Of a stretch of 17,728 nt of DNA, positions 1 to 5,968 are shown one piece after another (position 1 is the first letter of the stretch; every line of letters begins with the position of its first letter). Made by a program: the position numbers and the translations under genes. The notes below the pieces were generated by a model. It saw only the letters and a list, made by a program, of their open reading frames with translations, did no database searches and was not told where the DNA came from. This DNA is from SZAS-79 sp038319115 (GTDB taxonomy: Bacteria > Pseudomonadota > Gammaproteobacteria > Burkholderiales > SG8-39), in the NCBI GenBank assembly GCA_038319115.1, contig JBBQCV010000060.1, positions 1-17,728 on the forward strand, read 5' to 3'.

Positions 1-1
1 G

Positions 2-115
2 AAGCTGGACGACGAAAACTGGCACGTGCTGACTGTTTCGCGTCGCGATCCGAAGAGCGGCGAATACACCATGGAGAAGGCGCCTTGTTATCACCTGGTT
101 GCGGATGACGAGTAG
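2..115 (+). CDS. 3' end of an unidentified protein (partial)
   Basis: An open frame enters from the left edge and ends at a TAG, giving 37 residues that finish ...HLVADDE. The composition is ordinary for a soluble protein, with no cysteine cluster, membrane segment or repeat. I do not recognise the family from this tail. It lies 12 bp before the next possible start on the same strand, so the two could be cotranscribed. The frame could in principle be non-coding, but the absence of stops and the tight spacing to the following gene favour a real gene. Confidence 0.45.
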   Translation, partial: KLDDENWHVLTVSRRDPKSGEYTMEKAPCYHLVADDE

Positions 116-127
116 CACTATCCCCGC

Positions 128-478
128 GTGAATATTATTGATAAAACCGATGAGGAGATCCTGGCAATGGCCGGGCCCCTGTGGCGCGACCTCGTCAAGA
201 ATTCGAACGAAGGCAAATACGGGGATTTCGTAAGGAACTTTTCCAATCCCATGGCGCTTGCCATGAATCATGTCGAGGCGGGTCGCCAGTTCGCGAAAAG
301 TGAGCTGGCGAGAAACCTGTCTGAGCACGTCGACTCGCTCGGCATCATTCGCCGGGGCGAGCATGTGACGGTTCTTTACCGGCAGCGAAGCACCAAGAAG
401 CCGGGCGAATGGCTGGGCAGACTTGTCCTGGGCTATGAAAATGAAGAGCTCAAGATTTTTGGCGCGTCCATCTTCTGA
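128..478 (+). CDS. hypothetical protein, possibly NTF2-like
   Basis: A 116-aa soluble protein with no signal peptide or membrane segment. The N-terminal half is helical and charged; the C-terminal half ends in a strand-like pattern (GEWLGRLVLGYENEELKIFG) that resembles the last strands of NTF2/SnoaL-like folds. That resemblance is weak and is only my inference. The GTG start at 128 has no clear ribosome binding site. An in-frame ATG at 167 is preceded by GAGGAG at good spacing and would give 103 aa, so the true start is uncertain. It sits just upstream of the FKBP gene on the same strand with a 37-bp gap. Function unknown. Confidence 0.6.
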   Translation: MNIIDKTDEEILAMAGPLWRDLVKNSNEGKYGDFVRNFSNPMALAMNHVEAGRQFAKSELARNLSEHVDSLGIIRRGEHVTVLYRQRSTKKPGEWLGRLVLGYENEELKIFGASIF

Positions 479-515
479 GCATTGCGGACGGATTCGACAC
501 GAGTGAAACGATCCA

Positions 516-1025
516 ATGAGTGAAACCATCCAGGACGGCAAGTTCGTCGAACTGACCTACAAGGTGACCGACAAGAAAACGGGGCATGTCCTCACCAAGG
601 TCGAATTCCCCTTGGGCTATGTTCACGGGCACAATGAAATTCTGGCGCCCTCCGTCCATAAGGAGCTGGAGGGCAAGTCCGCGGGCGACGTGATCGAAGT
701 GCCAATCGATGGCAACCAGATCTTCGGTCCCAGGGACGAGTCGCTGGTTTTTACCGATTCCCTCGAGAACGTCCCCGAGGAGTACCGGCAAATCGGCTCC
801 TCCATCCTCATGGAAAGCGACACGGGCCAGACCCGCAGCTTTCTCGTCACGCAGATGGACGACGAGAGACTGACTGTCGATGGCAACAATCCGCTTTGCG
901 GCAGAGCGGTCGTTTTTACACTCGAGATTCTGACCGTGCGCGACGCAACGGATGAAGAGACGAGAGTGGGCGAGGCGGTTATTGCGGGCGCGGATATCGA
1001 CCCGTCACTCCTGAGACCCGTTTAG
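516..1025 (+). CDS. SlyD-like FKBP-type peptidyl-prolyl cis-trans isomerase
   Basis: A 169-aa protein with the SlyD layout: an FKBP half around residues 5-60 (opening FVELTYKVTDKKTGHVLTK), the central insert-in-flap chaperone part about 65-125, and the return of the FKBP fold ending VVFTLEILTVRDATDEE, which closely matches the typical SlyD ending ...VEVVAIREATEEE. The motif TVDGNNPLCG matches the VVDGNHMLAG signature. SlyD family members are cytoplasmic prolyl isomerases and chaperones, often helping metalloenzyme maturation. The histidine/cysteine-rich metal-binding tail of E. coli SlyD is absent, so a nickel role is unlikely. It is somewhat divergent, so the family call is firm but orthology to slyD is not. 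Confidence 0.85.
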   Translation: MSETIQDGKFVELTYKVTDKKTGHVLTKVEFPLGYVHGHNEILAPSVHKELEGKSAGDVIEVPIDGNQIFGPRDESLVFTDSLENVPEEYRQIGSSILMESDTGQTRSFLVTQMDDERLTVDGNNPLCGRAVVFTLEILTVRDATDEETRVGEAVIAGADIDPSLLRPV

Positions 1026-1031
1026 GCAGCG

Positions 1032-1045
1032 GTGTAAAATTACAC
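1032..1045. repeat. short inverted repeat after the FKBP gene
   Basis: GTGTAA-AA-TTACAC, two 6-bp arms just 6 bp after the FKBP stop codon. It is AT-rich with no T-tract, so it is a poor intrinsic terminator; it could instead be an operator for the following small gene. Role unproven. Confidence 0.3.
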
Positions 1046-1110
1046 TGGCAATTTCCAGCTTTGGTTGACTTGTACGGGCAATCCAGAATTCACGGCATAA
1101 GAGGTGACTC

Positions 1111-1269
1111 ATGAGCGAGCAAAAACCCCCCACAAAAGTTCCTGACGGCCTCACGCGTTTTTTTACAACGCGTCAGATGGCGCCAAACGAAAAAGGGTTT
1201 GTTGGTTACGAAACCGTGTGGAAACCGTTCCAGAAGGAAGTCGAGTACAAGACGCCGAAGAAGCCGTAG
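1111..1269 (+). CDS. small hypothetical protein, 52 aa
   Basis: ATG preceded by GAGGTGA at ideal spacing, then 52 codons to TAG. The product begins MSEQKPPTKVPDGLTRFFTT and ends EYKTPKKP: lysine- and proline-rich, basic, without cysteine pairs, signal peptide or membrane segment. A good Shine-Dalgarno sequence and a coding-like codon pattern support it, but I do not recognise a family. It stands alone, 85 bp after the FKBP gene and on the same strand. Probably a small cytoplasmic protein of unknown role. Confidence 0.5.
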   Translation: MSEQKPPTKVPDGLTRFFTTRQMAPNEKGFVGYETVWKPFQKEVEYKTPKKP

Positions 1270-1561
1270 GCGTCATACCGCGGCATAGATAAGCCGGATG
1301 TCCCGCTATGACCGCGAAAGCGGCAAGTGGGACAGGAAGAGAGCGCCGGTCTATCACGTCTTCAACTGACTTCACGGGTGGGGAAAAGGTATCGGTCAGC
1401 GGCTAGCCTTGGCAGCATTTCACCCTGTGACTCAGGCGGGCCGGGGACTATAGTCTAAAAGTGGCAGTAATAGATGCGCACCGGCATAGTCCTTCCCATC
1501 CTTTTATTCGTTTCCGTGGCCATTGGCTTGACGCCGCCGCCGCTCGCTTGCGACTTCGGTT
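1270..1561. other. intergenic stretch without a confident gene
   Basis: No convincing coding region on either strand. It holds a perfect 10-bp palindrome GACTATAGTC at 1446-1455 of unknown meaning, and a 38-codon plus-strand frame beginning at 1474 that is listed separately with low confidence. The stretch marks the boundary between the left-end genes and the TA-rich island. Confidence 0.5.
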
Positions 1562-1590
1562 TCAGCATCCCAATACTGGAACCTGCGTAA
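1474..1590 (+). CDS. possible short exported peptide (weak)
   Basis: A 38-codon frame starting ATG and ending TAA. The first 25 residues (MRTGIVLPILLFVSVAIGLT) look like a signal peptide: a basic residue, a hydrophobic core, then ...PPPLAC, a weak lipobox-like end with proline at -3. No clear ribosome binding site precedes it. Its 3' end overlaps the tail of the toxin remnant on the other strand. It may be a truncated lipoprotein start or simply a chance open frame. Confidence 0.2.
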   Translation: MRTGIVLPILLFVSVAIGLTPPPLACDFGFSIPILEPA

Positions 1591-1672
1591 AATTGATCAA
1601 CATTTCTTGCGGAACAAAACACGCGTAAGAATCGATTTCTGACATCGCCAGCGGATGCCAGATAAGTTTCAT
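1562..1672 (-). pseudogene. RelE/ParE-type toxin, truncated remnant
   Basis: Reading leftward from 1672 the frame begins MKLIWHPLAMSEIDSYA, which fits the usual first residues of RelE/ParE toxins (M-x-L-x-W-x-P-x-A-x-x-D). After about 17 codons the similarity ends and an unrelated tail runs to a stop at 1562, giving 36 residues against a usual 90-100. The ATG overlaps the antitoxin stop codon as ATGA, the classic arrangement in antitoxin-toxin operons, which strongly supports the reading. No catalytic C-terminal part remains, so no mRNA-interferase or gyrase-poison activity is expected. Confidence 0.6.
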
Positions 1673-1951
1673 TCTTCCGTGCGGGACTGGCGGCGTAGCG
1701 CGTCGCGGCTGGCTGCGAAGTGCTCACGAGCGATCTCGGCGGGAATTCCGGGGGCGCGGGTCGACAATCGCCTTATGCACCTGCGCCTTGAACCAAGCAT
1801 CGTAGGCCGCCGCGTCGCCATCGGCAGAAACGTTCGCCGTCTCGGCGATACCATAGCGTTGGTTGAGGAATTCAACGAAATCCAGTGCCTCTTGCGCTGC
1901 AGCGTCGGGCAGTTTCAGGCTGCGTTGATAGATGGTTTCGGCCAAGGTCAT
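1669..1951 (-). pseudogene. RelB-like antitoxin, frameshifted
   Basis: A ribosome binding site (AAAAGGAGTG) precedes the ATG at 1951. The frame reads MTLAETIYQRSLKLPDAAAQ, then a DFVEFLNQRYG helix and YDAWFKAQVHKAIVDPRP, a RelB/DinJ-like antitoxin pattern. After DPRP the frame is lost. One base extra in a run of five G (plus strand 1750-1754) explains it, because the other frame continues GIPAEIAREHFAASRDALRR to a stop at 1669. Restored, the protein would be about 93 aa, a normal antitoxin length. The N-terminal DNA-binding part may still be made. The neighbouring toxin is also broken, so the pair looks decayed rather than mis-sequenced, although a homopolymer error is possible. Confidence 0.7.
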
Positions 1952-2026
1952 CTTTTCACTCCTTTTGAGCCTTGATGGAGCAGACGAAGAGTAATACGGG
2001 ACGGCACGGGACTGCTTCTGTTCACC

Positions 2027-2652
2027 GTGCAGAAGCTCCTGCGCCGAGTGTCCTTTGAGAAGATGACTTACGAGGCCGCCACCGGCACCGTCATCTACCG
2101 CTCCAAGATGCACCTGGGCCTGCGAGGGAAGGGCGGGGCCCCTTCCCCGCTTCGGGAACTTCCAGGTGGTGCCCGGGCCACAGTGGCTCGCGCAGTGACT
2201 GGAGCGGCGGCTGCGCCACGTTCCGGATCGCTACGACCGAAGGAAGTCCCTGTGGGACGAGCACCTGGTGCGCTACGTCGGCTTGAAGGAATGTGAACTG
2301 AGCAAACCGCGCGCGCGGGGAGCGAGCCAAAGCTCACAAGTGCCAGAATATGCCGGCCATGTGCGCATCGCCCATCGAGCCCGTGAGCGAGTTCGCCGCG
2401 CGCGCCAAGTCCGCCTGGGCGCGGCTGATTCGCAAGGTCTACGAATCCGATCCACTCGAATGCCCCAAATGTCACGGACCGATGCGCATACTCGCGCTGA
2501 TCAACGATCCGCTTGTCGTGCGGCGCATCCTCGAGCACCTGGGGCTCTGGCAGCCCGAGGCGACCGAGCGCTCGCCACCAGTGCCCCCCGAGGCCTGGCC
2601 TCTGAACAGCGTCCTGCCAATGACGTATCACCCCGTTCCCGACATCGCGTAG
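2027..2652 (+). pseudogene. IS91-family transposase, degenerate C-terminal remnant
   Basis: Three blocks in three frames add up to the C-terminal half of an IS91-type transposase. Block 1, from about 2027, reads RVSFEKMTYEAATGTVIYRS and ends KMHLGL. Block 2, from 2154, reads NFQVVPGPQWLAQ, then an in-frame TGA at 2196-2198, then RRLRHVPDRYDRRKSLWDEH. Block 3, 2350-2652, reads FAARAKSAWARLIRKVYESD followed by the CPKC zinc-ribbon half and the usual ending TYHPVPDIA. The Y2 catalytic region is absent, so it cannot transpose. IS91 elements move by rolling-circle replication and can drag neighbouring DNA, a plausible origin for part of this island. Confidence 0.8.
2131..2150. repeat. GC-rich hairpin inside the transposase remnant
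   Basis: GCGGGG-CCCCTT-CCCCGC, 6-bp arms, sits exactly where the reading frame of the transposase remnant changes, between KMHLGL and NFQVV. It appears to be inserted sequence relative to the expected protein, since the conserved blocks on either side would normally be joined by only one or two residues. Confidence 0.4.
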
Positions 2653-2656
2653 CTTC

Positions 2657-2671
2657 ATTCACCTATCTTTT
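2657..2671. repeat. 15-bp direct repeat, copy 1
   Basis: ATTCACCTATCTTTT, identical to 5541-5555. This copy lies 4 bp after the stop of the IS91 transposase remnant and 13 bp beyond the stop of parE. The other copy covers the start region of the XRE gene. Confidence 0.6.
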
Positions 2672-2684
2672 TGACGCCGGACAG

Positions 2685-3002
2685 TCAGTCCTGCGTAGTC
2701 AGGATGGCGGCGATGTCTTGCCGGTCAGCGAGCAGACGGACCACGTCGAGATGATCCTCGGCTTCGAAGTAGAGCCATTGCATCGCAAATCCTTCCACTC
2801 GCCACGATCGCAGGCCCGGGATTGCGCACAACTGTCCCAGACGCGGCGAGCCCATCGCAGGCATGCGCTGGATCGGTTTAAGCGCGGCGAGGGCTGCGTC
2901 GAACATCTGCTCACCCAGTGCTGCGCCGCTCTCCTGCGCGTAGTGGCGCGCGGCGTCCACCAGGTCTTGCTCGGCCAAAGCCCGAAGCTTGGCCGCCTTC
3001 AA
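2685..3002 (-). CDS. parE: RelE/ParE-family toxin
   Basis: A 105-aa protein of normal ParE length. It begins MKAAKLRALAEQDLVDAARHY, the helical hairpin typical of ParE toxins, and ends in strands SWRVEGFAMQWLYFEAEDHL and DVVRLLADRQDIAAIL. ParE-type toxins generally inhibit DNA gyrase; RelE relatives cleave mRNA at the ribosome. The upstream ParD-like antitoxin makes the ParE call the better one. The ATG overlaps the antitoxin stop (ATGA, 2999-3002), so the two are translationally coupled. No frameshift or stop is seen, so the toxin appears intact. Confidence 0.85.
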   Translation of the reverse strand: MKAAKLRALAEQDLVDAARHYAQESGAALGEQMFDAALAALKPIQRMPAMGSPRLGQLCAIPGLRSWRVEGFAMQWLYFEAEDHLDVVRLLADRQDIAAILTTQD

Positions 3003-3250
3003 CGCCGGTTGCCCAGGGCGCGCTCCTTCAGCTCGACGGCAACCTTGCGGGTGAGGGCGCGGCTGCCGCCCGAGTTCAGCCCTTCCTCGATCAACTCGCG
3101 CAAGCGCTTTTTGGCCTGTTCCTCCTGGTCGCGGCGGATCAGCTCCCGAAGGTACTCGCTCGTATTGCCGTACTGGCCGGAACGCACGCGCTGGTCGACG
3201 TAGCTACGCAACGCCTCGGGGAGGGCAAAGCTCATGGTATTGGTGCTCAT
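2999..3250 (-). CDS. parD: ParD-family ribbon-helix-helix antitoxin
   Basis: From the ATG at 3250 the product is 83 aa: MSTNTMSFALPEALRSYVDQ, then RVRSGQYGNTSEYLRELIRR, the standard ParD N-terminal ribbon-helix-helix DNA-binding unit (strand SFALPE, helices after it). The charged C-terminal tail would wrap the toxin. It neutralises the ParE encoded directly downstream and normally represses its own operon. An upstream in-frame TTG at 3286 would add 12 residues but falls inside the likely promoter, so I prefer 3250. Gene order (antitoxin first) and the ATGA overlap with the toxin are canonical. Confidence 0.85.
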   Translation of the reverse strand: MSTNTMSFALPEALRSYVDQRVRSGQYGNTSEYLRELIRRDQEEQAKKRLRELIEEGLNSGGSRALTRKVAVELKERALGNRR

Positions 3251-3257
3251 GGCGTCA

Positions 3258-3291
3258 ATGATCCGGCGACTATCAATAGTTGTCAAGATAG
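3258..3291 (-). promoter_or_regulatory. likely parDE promoter and operator
   Basis: On the minus strand TTGACA (3286-3281) is followed 17 bp later by GATCAT (3263-3258), a good -35 and a weak -10. A perfect palindrome CTATTGATAG (3279-3270) lies in the spacer, and a second GATAG/CTATC arm flanks the -35. This is where a ParD repressor would be expected to bind. If the boxes are right, the transcript starts at or next to the ATG at 3250, so parD may be leaderless. Confidence 0.4.
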
Positions 3292-3393
3292 CCGCACGGC
3301 GACGACCGCGTCGGCCGCAACGAGATCACAGCCGGAACCGTGTCGCCGAGTTATCTTCTGCCGATCCACGGTCTTCAGCCACTGGATGCGCCG

Positions 3394-5229
3394 CTACAGA
3401 TGTTCCTCGGTGCGCAGCGACAGCTCCACCATGCGCTCCAGAAGCTGTTCCACGGGCAACCCGACGAAGTTGCGCAGCACCAGTTCCTTGGCGTAGAGGC
3501 GCACGAGGTAGCGCAGCTTCAGCCCTTTGCTGCGCCCCGCGTACACGAAGTCGCGGTGGCCATTGTTGACCACGATCAGGTTGCGCGCGGTATCGAACTT
3601 CGAGCGCCAGGACTCGCCCGCCGCGCGTTCGAACGTATAGCCGGGGAGGCCCTGCGTCTCGACGGCGGCGTTACCGAGCTGGGGCAACAGCTCATGCGTG
3701 ACGGTGACGAGCGCCTCGGCTTCGCAGACGACCTCGCCCTGCCGCGCGGTGACGCACACGCGCGTGAGCCCAGGCTCGGCCGCTGCGACGAAGCGTACGG
3801 CTTGGTCGCGAGGATTTTCGAGCGCGCCGGCGCCCTCCGCGATCCGCCATTGGAATTCGAGATCCTGTTCGACCCTGCGCCGCGAGCGGTCGCGAGTGAG
3901 CGAGCGCAGCTCGCGCGAGTCGCCGATGTGCACGATGCTCGACGCCGGGGATATCGTCACGCTGAACAGCGGCCCCGCGTACTCGAAGAATTGGCGCTGG
4001 CGCTCCTCGGCCAGCGCGGGCTCGGGTGCGCCCGGCATTGGTTCCTCACCTGATTCCCCGGCGGCCTGGGAGCCATTGGGGCCCGGAGTGCCACTACCAG
4101 CGCGCTGCGCCTGCGCCCGTATGTCGAACCAATCGTATTCCTCCGCCGGCAGCGCCAGCAGCGCCTCGCGGAAGGCGCGCTGGATCGTGCGCAGCTGCCC
4201 GCGGCTCGCCTGTTCCTCCTCGGCCCGCCGCTGCTCCTCGATCACCTCGATGAGCCTCGCCTCCAGGGGCGCGAGCGCTTCGCGCAGCGCCGCATACGCT
4301 TCGTCATGGATCAGTCCCGAGCGCGTGCCGGGAGTGAGATTGACGAACGGCGCATCGACGTGGCCCTGCAGATAGCTTGTCGTCCACGGTGCGCGAGCAA
4401 AATCGTCAAGCAGCGCGATGCTTTCCAGTACCCGCGTGCCGTTGCGGAACAGCGCGACGCGATTTTCTTCAGCGGGCACGTTCAGATACAGCTCGACGTA
4501 GGCGTCGCCGCGCGGTGAGCGCACTGCGGGCAACTGGTGCAGGAGCCGTCCTTCATACTGGCGCGGCTCGACCGCGTATTGCCTGCGCGCCAGCTTGTCG
4601 ATGACGCTGATGCTGACGTTCGACTGGCGGATGCGGTCGCGCAACTCCGCAGCGAGATACCACTGGATTTTTTCCCCCGAGAGCGTGCGGATGCCCTCCA
4701 GCAGCGGAGCTATCTTCACTTCCGTGCCACGCTCGGCGAAGAGAGTTCGCTTGAGGGCGACGGTGTATCCGGGATCGCCTTTGCGCATGACCATCTGGTA
4801 GGCGCGCTGATCCTCGCCGCTGCAAGTCATAGTCATCTCCTCGCCCACGGTCCAGAACGAAAGAAGCCCGATGCCGAACTCGCCCTGCAGCCCGGCTGCG
4901 CCGTCCTCTTTCAGGCGCCGCTTGATCGAATCGCAGATGTGCGTGGCCACATAGCGAAAGTCCGGCCGCCCGTCGGAGTCGCGCGGCACGCCGTCGCCGT
5001 CATCGCGGATCAACAAGACATGCCTGCCGTGCTCGCGTGCGCGCGTGATCGTCACCCGGCTCGCGTGCGCATCGATCGCGTTCTCCACCAACTCGGCAAT
5101 CGCCTTGAGGGGATTGGACTGCGAAAGCGCAATAATGGTGATCGCGTTCCAGTCGTCGCCGATGCGCAGCTTGCCGCGTTCACCGGAACGGGCTCTGGGT
5201 GTCTTTCCTGGCGTCGTTGGCTCGCTCAC
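3394..5229 (-). CDS. GHKL (HSP90/MutL/MORC-type) ATPase with Ig-like and unique C-terminal domains
   Basis: A 611-aa soluble protein. The ATP-binding GHKL domain is clear: N-box ELVENAIDA (46-54), DDGDG (76-80) as the DxGxG lid motif, and GEFGIGLLSF (116-125) as the glycine-rich second box. A transducer-like region follows to about 310, then a charged helix near 315-345, a Gly/Pro-rich linker 375-405, an Ig-like beta domain about 421-512, and a C-terminal domain containing NNGHRDFVYA (555-564). This is neither a histidine kinase nor MutL or HSP90 proper; it is closest in motif style to bacterial MORC-like ATPases. The GTG start at 5229 overlaps the XRE stop as GTGA, so the two genes are coupled. 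The open frame continues upstream to 5343, but that part overlaps the HTH gene. Function unknown; a conformational ATPase in a defence or regulatory module is my inference. Confidence 0.8.
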   Translation of the reverse strand: MSEPTTPGKTPRARSGERGKLRIGDDWNAITIIALSQSNPLKAIAELVENAIDAHASRVTITRAREHGRHVLLIRDDGDGVPRDSDGRPDFRYVATHICDSIKRRLKEDGAAGLQGEFGIGLLSFWTVGEEMTMTCSGEDQRAYQMVMRKGDPGYTVALKRTLFAERGTEVKIAPLLEGIRTLSGEKIQWYLAAELRDRIRQSNVSISVIDKLARRQYAVEPRQYEGRLLHQLPAVRSPRGDAYVELYLNVPAEENRVALFRNGTRVLESIALLDDFARAPWTTSYLQGHVDAPFVNLTPGTRSGLIHDEAYAALREALAPLEARLIEVIEEQRRAEEEQASRGQLRTIQRAFREALLALPAEEYDWFDIRAQAQRAGSGTPGPNGSQAAGESGEEPMPGAPEPALAEERQRQFFEYAGPLFSVTISPASSIVHIGDSRELRSLTRDRSRRRVEQDLEFQWRIAEGAGALENPRDQAVRFVAAAEPGLTRVCVTARQGEVVCEAEALVTVTHELLPQLGNAAVETQGLPGYTFERAAGESWRSKFDTARNLIVVNNGHRDFVYAGRSKGLKLRYLVRLYAKELVLRNFVGLPVEQLLERMVELSLRTEEHL

Positions 5230-5546
5230 CGATCCGCGCCCCAGGGACTCACCGCTTTCACCCTCACTTCGAGGTCCACTCCCACCGCCGCCTCCACCAG
5301 CCGGTCGAAGGTGAACACGTCGTTTCCCGCGGCGAGGCGCCACATCTGCTGGCGGTCCAAGCCCATGGCCTGCGCGGCGTCAACGCGAGTCAAGTGAAGT
5401 TCCTCGATGCGCTTCAGGATCCGCGCCCGCAGCGCGGCGCGCAGTTTGCGGCTGGGTGAGGCGGCGGGCATGGCGGGCAAGCTCGCCGTTTGGCTTATGC
5501 AGGCTGCGGCCGGCGAGTGTGCGAGGAAAGAGTGGGATTGATTCAC
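5226..5546 (-). CDS. XRE-type helix-turn-helix regulator or antitoxin
   Basis: A 106-aa protein starting at a GTG with a good AAGGA ribosome binding site 8 bp upstream. The first 30 residues are Ala/Ser-rich and probably disordered. The HTH follows: ILKRIEELHLTRVDAAQAMG, then LDRQQMWRLAAGNDVFTFDR as the recognition helix and after, and LVEAAVGVDLEVRVKAVSPW. This is the short HTH of HigA-2-like antitoxins and regulators, where the module normally pairs with a toxin. Here its coupled partner is the GHKL ATPase (GTGA overlap), so it may act as repressor and partner of that protein. A shorter start at an ATG at 5471 is possible. It begins only 11 bp after the PIN toxin stop, so it may also be read from the upstream TA promoter. 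Confidence 0.8.
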   Translation of the reverse strand: MNQSHSFLAHSPAAACISQTASLPAMPAASPSRKLRAALRARILKRIEELHLTRVDAAQAMGLDRQQMWRLAAGNDVFTFDRLVEAAVGVDLEVRVKAVSPWGADR

Positions 5547-5555
5547 CTATCTTTT
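5541..5555. repeat. 15-bp direct repeat, copy 2
   Basis: ATTCACCTATCTTTT, identical to 2657-2671. On the minus strand this copy contains the GTG start codon of the XRE gene and part of the sequence just upstream. Confidence 0.6.
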
Positions 5556-5557
5556 CC

Positions 5558-5968
5558 TTATGCCAGCACCGTTACGTTTAACCCAGTGACTCTCTTGAAC
5601 GCGGCATCCCCGGTGAGAAATAGATGCCTCACGCCAAGCTGGAGACAACTCGCAGCTTGAAGCGCGTCCGGCGTGCGCAACCCGTGCTTCACCCGGATGG
5701 CCGTCGCCAGCTCGACGACATCCTTGCCGAGTTCCACCCAGACCAGATCAGGGCGGGCAAATAAAGCATCGAACGCTGACAGCGTGGGAAGTTCGTTGTT
5801 GCGTGCAGGTCGTACCCGGCATTGCAACCACGACAGTCGGCTGATCGCCGCACCCATCCTGGGGTGCTTTTTTGCTGTCCGTGCCAGCTCGGAACGTACC
5901 CGGCTGGCAAATGGCTCGGCGCCCTCGATCAGGTAGATCAGGGCGCCGGCGTCGAAAAAAGCGATCAC
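5558..5968 (-). CDS. PIN-domain VapC-type toxin, one catalytic acid replaced
   Basis: A 136-aa PIN-domain protein. Acidic motifs seen: D6 in FFDAGALIYLIEG, D101 in LRTPDALQAA and D121 in LTGDAAFKRV. The expected glutamate in the second motif, usually S-x-L-x-x-x-E-C, is Q49 here (SRLSWLQC). VapC toxins are Mg2+-dependent RNases that cut tRNA or rRNA using these acids, so loss of the Glu may weaken activity, though the other three remain. The ATG overlaps the antitoxin stop (ATGA, 5965-5968). Length is normal, with no frameshift. It is followed closely by the XRE gene on the same strand. Confidence 0.85.
   Translation of the reverse strand: MIAFFDAGALIYLIEGAEPFASRVRSELARTAKKHPRMGAAISRLSWLQCRVRPARNNELPTLSAFDALFARPDLVWVELGKDVVELATAIRVKHGLRTPDALQAASCLQLGVRHLFLTGDAAFKRVTGLNVTVLA

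Noticed and set aside
1455..1727. A 90-residue minus-strand frame
   Set aside because: It overlaps the RelE/RelB remnants in another frame and shows no family pattern; the remnants explain the region better.
2095..2658. A 187-residue minus-strand frame starting just inside the 15-bp repeat
   Set aside because: It is antisense to the transposase blocks. The start codon follows GATAGGTGA, like the XRE start, but the translation has no recognisable domain.
2268..3203. A 311-residue plus-strand frame across the IS remnant and parDE
   Set aside because: It is antisense to parE and parD and out of frame with the transposase remnant, with Arg/Ser-rich composition.
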